Positions 15,292-21,736 of a stretch of 43,153 bases of DNA are shown one piece after another. Location of the stretch: the IMG/VR virus record IMGVR_UViG_3300036832_000686, positions 1 through 43,153 of that record; one strand, written 5' to 3'. A program made the translations under genes and the position numbers. The notes beneath the pieces are model-generated. The model saw only the letters and a list, made by a program, of their open reading frames with translations. It had not been told where the DNA came from and did not search any database. This DNA comes from a virus. Position 1 is the stretch's first letter. Each line of letters opens with the position of its first letter.

Positions 15292-16523
15292 GCCGCCGCC
15301 TCCAATCCAGCGGCGAGCGCGGCCGCGGTCATCGTCGCGTCGATCGGGCCATAGACCGAGAGCATCATGGCGATTGACTGTAAGCTATGGCCGGTGATCG
15401 TCGTAATCATGGCCGGGTGCATCCCGCCGCGGCGCAGGCGGACAACGCGCGTGCGGCGCAAGTCATGCCAGACGAGCTCGGTCATCTGCGGGCGGTCGGC
15501 GGCCTTGGCGGCGTGCGCGAGGATCTGCGACCAGGCCGCGGTGAAGCCGCGCTTGGTCCAGGACAGGCCCGTGCGATCGTCGACAATGACATGGGTTAGC
15601 AGCCGCGGCGGGCTCGCAGCGCGATCGCGCGCGCGGTTGGCGGCGATCGCGAGCTCGACCTTGCGGCGCAGCTGCGCAGCGAACGCGATTTCCAGCTGAA
15701 CGGCCGGCTTGCCCTTGGTTTTTTTGCTCTGCGTCACCGACCAGCCCATGACCTTGCCGGCCTCGTCGGCGAAGGCCGCGCGCACGCCGGGATCCGCAAT
15801 CCGAAACGCGCGCCAGTGCCCCTCGGTAAAGGCGATCAGATCCGAGCGGCGCTGCGCCGAATAGATCGCGAGCTCGCAGGCGAGCGCCATCGACGGGCGG
15901 CCCAGGTCATAGGCGGCGGCGATAAATGCGGCCTCGTCCTCGTGCTCCCAGACATGCGACCGCGGCGGCGGCGCCGGGAGTCCAAAGTCCACAGCCGGAT
16001 TCGGCTCGAGCTTGGCGAAAGCGAGCAGCTGGCGCAGCATCTTCAAGCAATTGAACGCGGCCGCATGGCCGATGCCGCCGGCCTCCTTGGGCGGCGCGAG
16101 CTTGTCGCGCAGCGCAAGGACGCGCGCCGGCGTGATCCACGAGAGCGGGCGCGCGCCGGCCCAGGCCTCGAGGCGCTTGAGGCTGGTTTCATAGGTTTCG
16201 ATCGTCTTGGGCTGCAAGGCCGGCTTGCCCGTGGCGACGCAGCGGCCGGCGAACACTTCGCGGCGATAGCGCGCGGCCAAGGCTGCGAGCGTGCCGGCCT
16301 CGAGGCGGCCGGCGACGCCTTCCGGCCCTGCCCCGCCCTGGCGCCAGGCCGCGATCGCGGCGTTGCGCGCCTCGGCCTTGACGATCGCCGCGCCCTTGTC
16401 CTTGCCGAGCGCGAGCGCTTCCCATCCGGCATCGAGCAGCGTCTTGCTCGGCCGCCAGTACCAGCTGGTTTCGCCGGCCTTGTTGGTGACGGGCCGCAGC
16501 CCGTTGATCTTGAATTGTGCCAT
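15288..16523 (-). CDS. int: Tyrosine recombinase (phage integrase)
   Basis: A 411-residue integrase. ATG 16523 (MAQFKINGLRP) is chosen over a longer open frame because it lies just after the upstream stop. N-terminal part: arm-type/core-binding region with helices at about 90-190 (TIETYETSLKRLEAWAGA). Catalytic domain: first Arg near 225 (YSAQRRSDLIAF), His353-Asp-Leu-Arg356 (HDLRR), His379 (TGHSLQS) and nucleophile Tyr391 (MLSVYGPID). These are the expected R-H-R-H-Y residues. It would integrate and excise the element at an attachment site or resolve multimers of a plasmid form. It lies in the same overlapped operon as ParA, which is unusual and leaves open whether its main job is integration or dimer resolution. 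Confidence 0.9.
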   Translation of the reverse strand: MAQFKINGLRPVTNKAGETSWYWRPSKTLLDAGWEALALGKDKGAAIVKAEARNAAIAAWRQGGAGPEGVAGRLEAGTLAALAARYRREVFAGRCVATGKPALQPKTIETYETSLKRLEAWAGARPLSWITPARVLALRDKLAPPKEAGGIGHAAAFNCLKMLRQLLAFAKLEPNPAVDFGLPAPPPRSHVWEHEDEAAFIAAAYDLGRPSMALACELAIYSAQRRSDLIAFTEGHWRAFRIADPGVRAAFADEAGKVMGWSVTQSKKTKGKPAVQLEIAFAAQLRRKVELAIAANRARDRAASPPRLLTHVIVDDRTGLSWTKRGFTAAWSQILAHAAKAADRPQMTELVWHDLRRTRVVRLRRGGMHPAMITTITGHSLQSIAMMLSVYGPIDATMTAAALAAGLEAAA

Positions 16524-16524
16524 A

Positions 16525-16821
16525 TTACCCCCAGGATGCGGGGCCGCGCTTGTGGCGGCCGTCGGCCTTTTTCTGGCCCGGATAGAGATTTTCGTGGAAC
16601 GCGGGATCAAGCTTGCGCTCGAGCTCGCGGCAGTCGGCGACGTGGCGCCGCAGCGCCTTTGCCATGTCGCCCAGGAAACCATCGTGCAGCGTCGTTTGCC
16701 CCGCGCAAAGGCGCACGACCGTCCGCTCGTTGACGGCGAGCTCGCGCGCGGCGACGCGCGTGCCGCCGATCGCGCGCACCGCCTCGCGGAATAGGTCCAG
16801 TTGGGTAGCGGGATCGGTCAC
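16525..16821 (-). CDS. Small helix-turn-helix protein
   Basis: A 98-residue protein with a helix-turn-helix at about residues 14-40 (VRAIGGTRVAARELAVNERTV), a lambda-repressor/XRE-like pattern. A basic C-terminus (GQKKADGRHKRG) may contact DNA. It ends one base before the integrase start and overlaps the preceding gene by ATGA. Possible roles are directionality factor for the integrase, or a regulator of this operon. No larger CI-like repressor was found in the window, so it is also a candidate lysogeny regulator. Confidence 0.65.
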   Translation of the reverse strand: MTDPATQLDLFREAVRAIGGTRVAARELAVNERTVVRLCAGQTTLHDGFLGDMAKALRRHVADCRELERKLDPAFHENLYPGQKKADGRHKRGPASWG

Positions 16822-17018
16822 TGGTCATCGCCTTCGTAACGGCGAAGTTCAGCGATGCGGTGGCGAATGTAGAAAAAGGATCCGCTCGCGAGGATTTGGC
16901 CGTTTTGCATCCAGAAGCACTCGCCTTGCGCCGAGCGCTCGACAATCGAGCCGCCGGCGAGCAGCGCGTTCAGCTGCTTGAGATTGGCGGCGGCGGATAT
17001 CTTTTCGGAATCGCTCAT
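16818..17018 (-). CDS. Hypothetical protein in the parA-int operon
   Basis: A 66-residue protein with start ATG 17018 set by ATGA overlap with the upstream stop. The sequence (LKQLNALLAGGSIVERSAQG, then WMQNGQILASGSFFYIRHRI) suggests a small alpha/beta fold. No family recognised, no signal peptide. Confidence 0.6.
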   Translation of the reverse strand: MSDSEKISAAANLKQLNALLAGGSIVERSAQGECFWMQNGQILASGSFFYIRHRIAELRRYEGDDQ

Positions 17019-17263
17019 TGCGGGCCTCCCGCACCAGGCGCGAGCCCGACGCGCGCGAGCTCGCCGGCATCGGGCGAAAAGTAGGCGCCGGCCCAATAGC
17101 TGAGAACGCAGTCCTCGCCGATCGTGATCGGGCCGAAGTCCTGGCCGAGGCAAGCGTCGTAGGCCTTGCCGTCGAGGATCTCGATCATGCACTCGCGGCC
17201 GTGGAGATCGGAGATAAAGCCGTCGTCGTTGTACCAAATGCCTTTGAGAATTTTTATCATCAT
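17015..17263 (-). CDS. Hypothetical small protein downstream of the RHH partition gene
   Basis: An 82-residue protein. ATG 17263 is used because it overlaps the upstream TGA (ATGA); a second ATG follows at once. Short strands and turns predominate (ILKGIWYNDDGFISDL, MIEILDGKAYDA), with an acidic character. No family recognised. It is embedded in the operon between the RHH protein and another orphan gene. Confidence 0.6.
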   Translation of the reverse strand: MMIKILKGIWYNDDGFISDLHGRECMIEILDGKAYDACLGQDFGPITIGEDCVLSYWAGAYFSPDAGELARVGLAPGAGGPQ

Positions 17264-17565
17264 GGGAGCTCCAACTTGCCGCCGAACTGCTTGAGCGCGC
17301 GGTAGTCCTCGACGAACTTGGTAAGGGCGGCGGCCAAAAGATCCTGCTGGCTGCGCCGCTCGGCCGTAGCGATCATGCGAAATTCGCGGGCGATCGGATC
17401 TTCGGGATCGAAATAGCCGCCGATGTGCAGACGGCCAGCATTGGAATTGCGCCGCTTCTGGCGTTCGAAATCGCCGCGCGCGACGGCCGCGGGCTCGAGC
17501 TCGGCGGCGCGTTCGTCGCCCGCCGGCGGAAACGCGCCGAGCAGCGAGGGATTTTTCTTTGGCAT
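17260..17565 (-). CDS. Ribbon-helix-helix protein, candidate ParG-type centromere-binding partner of ParA
   Basis: A 101-residue protein with a disordered, charged N-terminus (about 1-45) and a C-terminal ribbon-helix-helix: a strand near 46-50 (RLHIG), helix A (PIAREFRMIATAERRS) and helix B (QQDLLAAALTKFVEDY). This layout matches the small DNA-binding partners of type Ib ParA proteins (ParG/omega-like), which bind centromere repeats and repress their own operon. It follows parA by 11 bases, with GAAAGG as ribosome binding site. The pairing with ParA is from context and fold; no centromere site is proven, though repeats upstream of parA are a candidate. Confidence 0.68.
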   Translation of the reverse strand: MPKKNPSLLGAFPPAGDERAAELEPAAVARGDFERQKRRNSNAGRLHIGGYFDPEDPIAREFRMIATAERRSQQDLLAAALTKFVEDYRALKQFGGKLELP

Positions 17566-17576
17566 TTATAGACCTT

Positions 17577-18224
17577 TCAAAGTGGATGATTGGATAGATC
17601 AACAGTTTTACAATTATCAAACAAAAAGGCGAGCAGCGCGGCGATCTCGCCGGCGGCTTTCCCGCCGGGCTCGTATTCGCTGACGCTCGAGCCGCTCGGC
17701 CAGGCGTGGCGAAAGGCGCTGCGCTCGCGCACGACAACGGGCGCGCTGGCAAGCCCGGCCGCGCTGGCGAATTTTCCGGCATCGTCGAGCAGCCCGCGTG
17801 CCGCAACTGGCGCGCCGTTGAACACGACAAAGCCGGGCTTGGCAGTGATCGCGATCATCTGCGCGGTGCGCCGAATCGCCTCGAGGTCGATCAGGCTCGG
17901 CCGGCAAGGGATCAGCGCCAGATCGGACAAGCGTACCGCTTCGCCAGCCTCGGCACCGGCGGCCGGCGGCGTGTCGATGATCGCCAGGCCAAAGCCAGCG
18001 GCGCGCGCGGCGGTCAGCCAGGCCGGCAGGCGCCGGGTGCTGATCGGTTCCACATGCGGCGTATCGGCGGCGCGGCGCTCATGCCAGGCGGTTGCGCTTT
18101 CCTGGGGATCGAGATCGGCAAGCGCGGTGCGGATCCCGGCGGCCTCGGCCGCCACGGCAAGATTGACGGCGAGCGTCGTCTTGCCAACGCCGCCCTTTTG
18201 GGCGGCCAGAGTGATAACGTGCAT
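17577..18224 (-). CDS. parA: ParA-family partition ATPase
   Basis: A 215-residue deviant-Walker ATPase. Residues 9-17 are QKGGVGKTT (Walker A with the signature lysine), followed by ALADLDPQESATAW (A' motif) and AIIDTPP (Walker B region). It lacks an N-terminal HTH extension, the small type Ib form that usually works with an RHH partner, found directly downstream. It would position plasmid copies before division. Start ATG 18224 follows AAGGATGAAAG. A promoter-like sequence and inverted repeats lie in the 75 bases upstream. Finding a ParA in a T7-like virion genome is the strongest sign, with RepL, of an extrachromosomal prophage. Confidence 0.88.
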   Translation of the reverse strand: MHVITLAAQKGGVGKTTLAVNLAVAAEAAGIRTALADLDPQESATAWHERRAADTPHVEPISTRRLPAWLTAARAAGFGLAIIDTPPAAGAEAGEAVRLSDLALIPCRPSLIDLEAIRRTAQMIAITAKPGFVVFNGAPVAARGLLDDAGKFASAAGLASAPVVVRERSAFRHAWPSGSSVSEYEPGGKAAGEIAALLAFLFDNCKTVDLSNHPL

Positions 18225-18299
18225 CTTTCATCCTTTGAAGTTGCACGTTTGTAGATATCGAAAGATTGAAGGATATGCAATTGGATGGTTATATATCTG
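18225..18299 (-). promoter_or_regulatory. parA promoter region with interlaced inverted repeats
   Basis: AT-rich stretch between parA and the upstream gene. On the - strand TTGCAT and TATCTA are separated by 17 bases, a plausible sigma-70-type promoter. On the + strand ATCTTTC-ATCCTT near parA is mirrored further upstream by GAAAGAT-TG-AAGGAT, so two pairs of 6-7 base arms flank the start region. These are candidate sites for the RHH protein (operator and perhaps centromere). Confidence 0.45.
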
Positions 18300-18566
18300 T
18301 CACAACCAAACCTCGACCACGGCCGGATCGTCCTCGGGCATCCGATCGAGCCGATAGAGCCCCGCCGGCAGGCACGCGCGAATAGACTCGAGCTCGGGCG
18401 CCACGAGCAGCGCCTTGGTCGGCTTGCTATAGGTCGCGCCGATCTCCCACAGCCGGGCGACATAGCGCTCCGCATCGAACGGGCGCGGCTCGCGCGTGAC
18501 GACCCATAGGCGCAGGGGTTTGGTGCTCAACAGGCGGAGCCAGTCGCGCTCCTCGGCCTCGGTCAT
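18300..18566 (-). CDS. Hypothetical protein
   Basis: An 88-residue protein, ATG 18566 overlapping the previous stop (ATGA). The sequence is mixed alpha/beta (LRLWVVTREPRPFDAERYV, then PEDDPAVVEVWL). No domain recognised. It is the last gene of the leftward group starting at 19867, before the separate parA promoter. Confidence 0.58.
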   Translation of the reverse strand: MTEAEERDWLRLLSTKPLRLWVVTREPRPFDAERYVARLWEIGATYSKPTKALLVAPELESIRACLPAGLYRLDRMPEDDPAVVEVWL

Positions 18567-18823
18567 TGCGGCGCGTCGCTCGGCGCATCCTCGAGCACGG
18601 CGCGGCCTTCGAAGCGCGCGAGGATCTCGTGCAGCATCGAGACGATATCCTTGCGCGCGCCGTTCGACAGGTAGTTGACACGGCCGCCGGCGATCTCCCC
18701 GAAATTGGCGATCAGCAGCGTGAAACACACGGTCTTGGCGGCCGGATCGGGATTGAATACCTCGTCGAGCGCGCGCGCGACGTGGTTCATCATGTCCTTT
18801 TGGTCTTCCTCGATCTCAGCCAT
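18563..18823 (-). CDS. Hypothetical acidic helical protein
   Basis: An 86-residue protein starting at ATG 18823. The N-terminal half is helical and acidic (AEIEEDQKDMMNHVARALDE); the middle is hydrophobic (TVCFTLLIANFGEIAGG) and the end again helical (DIVSMLHEILARFEGRA). No family recognised. It overlaps the next gene by four bases. Confidence 0.6.
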   Translation of the reverse strand: MAEIEEDQKDMMNHVARALDEVFNPDPAAKTVCFTLLIANFGEIAGGRVNYLSNGARKDIVSMLHEILARFEGRAVLEDAPSDAPQ

Positions 18824-18832
18824 GCGCGCCTC

Positions 18833-19411
18833 TCATCCGAGCTCGAGCTCGTTTTGTTGCGGCGGGTGGCGCCGCGCCTCGACTGCCTGCCAGTGGGCCG
18901 CCCATTCGGCCATAGCCTGATCTTCGGCGGCCGTGCGGTTTTCCCATTTGGCGAACATCGGCCGCGCGCCATTGCTCGCGCGCCAGTCAAAGCCATCCTC
19001 GTAAACGCAGAGCAGCGCCTCGAGGCACGAATTCCGGTGCCGCGCCGTGTGCACCTCGAGGCGCCCTTTGGCGATCCAGTCGGGATAGAGCCGCTCGCGC
19101 TGCGCGAGCTCGGCCACGAGCGCGTCGCGGCGATCGGACCAGCTGCAATCATGCCCCGGCGGATCCGCGGCCCGGCGCGGCCAGGGCGGACACAGCCGCC
19201 TGGTCAGATCGAGGATCATTGCGGCGATGATGGCTTGCCCGCGCGCGCTGGCCTCGCTCGTCAGCCGGCCCTTGTCGACCAGCTGCGGATAGAGCGATCG
19301 GCGCGCGGCGAGCTCGCGTTGCAATTCGGCTTTCAAGGCGGCCCAGGTCACGTCGGGAAATGCGCGGTGCGGGGGCTCGCGCCATTGCTGCTCGAGGCTG
19401 ATCTCGGTCAC
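18833..19411 (-). CDS. Hypothetical protein with an internal duplication
   Basis: A 192-residue protein from GTG 19411, which overlaps the upstream stop by four bases; the frame stays open further upstream but is covered by the preceding gene. Two segments resemble each other: AELQREL..RSLYPQLVDKGRL (about residues 29-52) and AELAQRERLYPDWIAKGRL (about 98-116), each followed by a helix, so it is built of two related alpha-helical units. The shared core is R-x-LYP-x4-KGRL. Function unknown; no membrane segment. Confidence 0.6.
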   Translation of the reverse strand: MTEISLEQQWREPPHRAFPDVTWAALKAELQRELAARRSLYPQLVDKGRLTSEASARGQAIIAAMILDLTRRLCPPWPRRAADPPGHDCSWSDRRDALVAELAQRERLYPDWIAKGRLEVHTARHRNSCLEALLCVYEDGFDWRASNGARPMFAKWENRTAAEDQAMAEWAAHWQAVEARRHPPQQNELELG

Positions 19412-19557
19412 GGGCCCAGGAGCAGGAGCGCGCCCGCGTAAAGCGCGATGATGAGGAGCAGCGCGCCGGCGAGCGCCAGGCGCGACCACCAGGGCGGGGC
19501 GGGCCGCTGCGGCGCCGGCCAACCGGCGCGGCGATAGTCGCTCTTATCGGGCCTCAT
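19408..19557 (-). CDS. Small single-pass membrane protein
   Basis: A 49-residue protein: a basic, proline-rich N-terminus (MRPDKSDYRRAGWPAPQ) and one transmembrane helix at about residues 27-47 (LALAGALLLIIALYAGALLL). The positive N-terminal part predicts N-in orientation. It overlaps the previous gene by 14 bases and the next by four. Possible phage membrane modulator; function unknown. Confidence 0.55.
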   Translation of the reverse strand: MRPDKSDYRRAGWPAPQRPAPPWWSRLALAGALLLIIALYAGALLLLGP

Positions 19558-19867
19558 AGCCGGGGATCGCGTGCGGCCATCCGCGCGCGAGGAGCTCGCG
19601 GTAGTTGCGCTCCATCGGCGGCACGCCGGCGAGATTGGCCGAGAGCTCGATCGGGTGGCCGCGCGCGGGCCAGGCGTTGAACCAGTCGATCAAGCCGCGG
19701 AGCTCGGCCGGCACCGGCGCCGGGCCATAGCGGTGGGTCGGCTCGAGCAGGGCGGCGGCCGCCGCCTCGGCGCGATTAGGAAACCACTGGCCGCCATCGG
19801 TACGCCACAGCGGCCAGCGCGCGGCGCCTTGCGCCGGGTGACGGACGGGCGCTGCGCAATCTGGCAT
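19544..19867 (-). CDS. Hypothetical protein, first gene of the leftward group
   Basis: A 107-residue protein starting at ATG 19867 behind GGGAGATCGGCC (GGGAG, spacing about 7). Trp- and Pro-rich with patches such as WRTDGGQWFPNRAEAAAAAL and LRGLIDWFNAWPARGHP. No family recognised. Being first after the operator region, it is probably the earliest gene of this transcript. Confidence 0.58.
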   Translation of the reverse strand: MPDCAAPVRHPAQGAARWPLWRTDGGQWFPNRAEAAAAALLEPTHRYGPAPVPAELRGLIDWFNAWPARGHPIELSANLAGVPPMERNYRELLARGWPHAIPGYEAR

Positions 19868-19894
19868 GGCCGATCTCCCTTAAGGGTCCGTTCT

Positions 19895-19923
19895 GTATCC
19901 GTCGCGCCGCCGATAGTTGTCAA
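19895..19923 (-). promoter_or_regulatory. Promoter-like sequence for the leftward operon
   Basis: On the - strand a perfect -35 hexamer TTGACA (19923-19918) is followed after 17 bases by GGATAC (19900-19895), or after 18 by GATACA, both weak -10 matches. The start codon at 19867 lies about 28 bases further on. The first operator palindrome ends five bases upstream of the -35. Confidence 0.45.
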
Positions 19924-19927
19924 GGCG

Positions 19928-19946
19928 TGTCAGTTTTCCGCTGACA
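19928..19946. promoter_or_regulatory. Operator palindrome 1
   Basis: TGTCAG-ttttccg-CTGACA, a perfect 6-7-6 dyad. The same architecture recurs at 20062-20082, which points to binding by a dimeric HTH repressor. It abuts the -35 of the leftward promoter. Confidence 0.6.
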
Positions 19947-20061
19947 GTCCTCGTGTTACTCTGGGTTAACATCGGCAAAACTTACAAGTAACGTCCCAAT
20001 ATCGCGGCGGATAAATGAGACGCACGCCGCCTAGAAAGTGCCGCAATGTTCATAAGTGATC

Positions 20062-20082
20062 ATGTCAGTTTTTTACTGACAT
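20062..20082. promoter_or_regulatory. Operator palindrome 2
   Basis: ATGTCAG-tttttta-CTGACAT, a perfect 7-7-7 dyad identical in its arms to operator 1. It lies between the divergent transcripts, 63 bases before the Cro-like gene start at 20145. Confidence 0.62.
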
Positions 20083-20119
20083 ACCAAAGTATAGGACAGT
20101 TCAAACCATAAATTCGGCT

Positions 20120-20138
20120 TGTCAGTTTCGCGCAGCGG
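20120..20138. promoter_or_regulatory. Operator 3, degenerate half-site
   Basis: The left arm TGTCAG and following TTT are intact; the right arm reads CAGCGG instead of CTGACA. It overlaps the leader just before the Cro-like gene, a position suited to weak autoregulation. Confidence 0.4.
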
Positions 20139-20144
20139 GACTTA

Positions 20145-20375
20145 TTGTGCGCGCCCATGACTCCAGCGGCGATTGACCATCCGCTGCGCGCGTGGCGGAA
20201 AAAGCAAGGGCTGACGATGGACGTTTGCGCCGAGCGCTGCGGCACGTCGCGGCAAGTCTGGAGCGATTGGGAGCGCGGCCGCAGCCGGCCGGGCAAACGC
20301 CTGATGCCGCGCGTGCGCGGCTTCACGGGCGGGGAGATTTCCGCCGACGATTTTTTTCCGTTCGGCGACGACTGA
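20145..20375 (+). CDS. Cro/CI-like helix-turn-helix regulator
   Basis: A 72-76 residue DNA-binding protein. TTG 20145 is preceded by GCGGGA; ATG 20157 is the alternative and has no visible ribosome binding site. The XRE-type HTH covers about residues 10-40 of the shorter form (LRAWRKKQGLTMDVCAERC, then GTSRQVWSDWERGRSRPG), with no oligomerisation or protease domain, so it resembles Cro more than CI. It opens the rightward replication operon and faces the leftward lysogeny block, the classical place for a switch regulator. The three TGTCAG/CTGACA sites upstream are its likely targets (inference). Confidence 0.75.
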   Translation: MCAPMTPAAIDHPLRAWRKKQGLTMDVCAERCGTSRQVWSDWERGRSRPGKRLMPRVRGFTGGEISADDFFPFGDD

Positions 20376-20411
20376 ATAGGCCGCGGCCGAAACCGCGAGG
20401 AAGGGGGAGAA

Positions 20412-20633
20412 TTGCCGCCTGACTTCGACCAGCGACCCGGCGAGCTCGAGGCGACGCGCGCGATCTCCACGGATCTGCCCGCGGTCATGCTGACGCGCGA
20501 TCATGCGCGCGAGGCCTGGCTGGCGATGCTGCTTTGCGAGTCGGCCGAAGTGCTCTTGACCGTCACGCAAATGCGGATGCTCGCGGCCAATCTGCTCGAG
20601 GCCGCGCGCTGGATCGAGGAGCGCTGGACGTGA
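20412..20633 (+). CDS. Hypothetical small protein in the replication operon
   Basis: A 73-residue protein beginning at TTG 20412 directly after a strong ribosome binding site (AAGGGGGAGA). The sequence is mostly helical (TRDHAREAWLAMLLCESAEV, then LAANLLEAARWIEERW). No domain recognised. It overlaps the primase start by four bases (GTGA), so it is probably co-translated with it. Confidence 0.6.
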   Translation: MPPDFDQRPGELEATRAISTDLPAVMLTRDHAREAWLAMLLCESAEVLLTVTQMRMLAANLLEAARWIEERWT

Positions 20634-21736
20634 TCTCGGTCGGCGAGATCGAGGCGCGGCTCCGCGAGCGCGCCGAGGATCTCGTCACCAAATTGCTGCC
20701 CGCTGCGCGGCGCGAAGGCGCCTACTACAAAATCGGCTCGGTCGAAGGCGAGGACGGCGCGAGCCTGGTTATCCACCTGGCCGGCGCCAAGCGCGGGCGC
20801 TGGCAGGATTTCGCGGGCACCGATCACGGCGACATGCTCGATCTGATCCAGGCAAGCCGGCACCTGGCGGGCAAGGCCGAGGCCGTGGCCTGGGCGAAGT
20901 CGTGGCTCGGCATCGCCGATTCGTGGCGGCGCGACAAGGAACCGAGCGCCGACGATCGCCGCAAGGCGGCCGAGGCGACGCGCAAGCGCACGGCCGAGCG
21001 GATCCGGCGCGAGGCCGCCGAGCGTGCGGGCAAGATCCGCGGCGCCAAGGGGCTCTATCTGAACCGCGAAACCGTGCCGATCGCCGGCACGCCGGCCGAG
21101 GCCTACTTGCGCCGCCGGCTGCTCGAGCCGGCCGAGGTGCGCGAGCACGAGGGCGCGACCTGGCCCGGCGTGCTGCGCTTCCATCCGGCCGCCTGGCACG
21201 GCGGCGAGAAGCGCAAGCTCCCGGCGATGCTGGCGGCCGCCTACTTGCCCGATGGCTCGCAAGTCGCGACGCACCGCACGTTTTTGCAATGCTGCCCGCG
21301 GCGCGGTTGGGTCAAGCTCGACAGCGACCAGGCCCGGCTCGTGCTCGGGCCGATCGGCGGCGCGTTCATCCCGATCTGCAAGGGCGCGAGCGGCAAGAGC
21401 ATGCGGCATATGCCCGATGGCGAAGCCGTCTATGTCAGCGAGGGGATCGAGGACGCGCTCGTCGTCAGGATGAAAAAACCCGACGCGCGCATCATCTGCG
21501 CCACTTCGCTGCCGAACCTCGCCGCGATCGTGCTGCCGCCGGCGGCCAGGCGCCTCGTGATCGTCTGCGACCGCGACGAGAACGAGAAGGCGCAATTGGC
21601 GCTCGAGCGCGCGATCGCCTGCCACCAGGCGCGCGGCCTGCATGTGCAGATCTGCATCCCGCCGCCCGGCATCAAGGATTACAACGATTGGCTGATTGCC
21701 GAGGCCGCGCAGGGCTTGCGGAGCTCGGCACCATGA
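20630..21736 (+). CDS. Toprim-domain DNA primase
   Basis: A 368-residue protein from GTG 20630, overlapping the preceding stop. The N-terminal part (residues 25-75, with GRWQDFAGTDHGDMLDLI) is the catalytic-core entry seen in phage/plasmid primases, but no CHC2 zinc cluster is visible. The C-terminal Toprim domain has the conserved Glu in VSEGIEDAL (about 269) and the DxD-type pair in VCDRDEN (about 311-316), which bind metal. The end (GIKDYNDWLI) matches phage Toprim proteins. It makes primers for element replication, working with the helicase encoded next (ATGA overlap). Confidence 0.83.
   Translation: MISVGEIEARLRERAEDLVTKLLPAARREGAYYKIGSVEGEDGASLVIHLAGAKRGRWQDFAGTDHGDMLDLIQASRHLAGKAEAVAWAKSWLGIADSWRRDKEPSADDRRKAAEATRKRTAERIRREAAERAGKIRGAKGLYLNRETVPIAGTPAEAYLRRRLLEPAEVREHEGATWPGVLRFHPAAWHGGEKRKLPAMLAAAYLPDGSQVATHRTFLQCCPRRGWVKLDSDQARLVLGPIGGAFIPICKGASGKSMRHMPDGEAVYVSEGIEDALVVRMKKPDARIICATSLPNLAAIVLPPAARRLVIVCDRDENEKAQLALERAIACHQARGLHVQICIPPPGIKDYNDWLIAEAAQGLRSSAP

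Noticed and set aside
15288-16523. Integrase as a protelomerase acting on the 27.2 kb dyad
   Set aside because: Length (411 residues) and the R-H-R-H-Y layout fit ordinary tyrosine integrases; known protelomerases are considerably larger. Not excluded by experiment, but unsupported.
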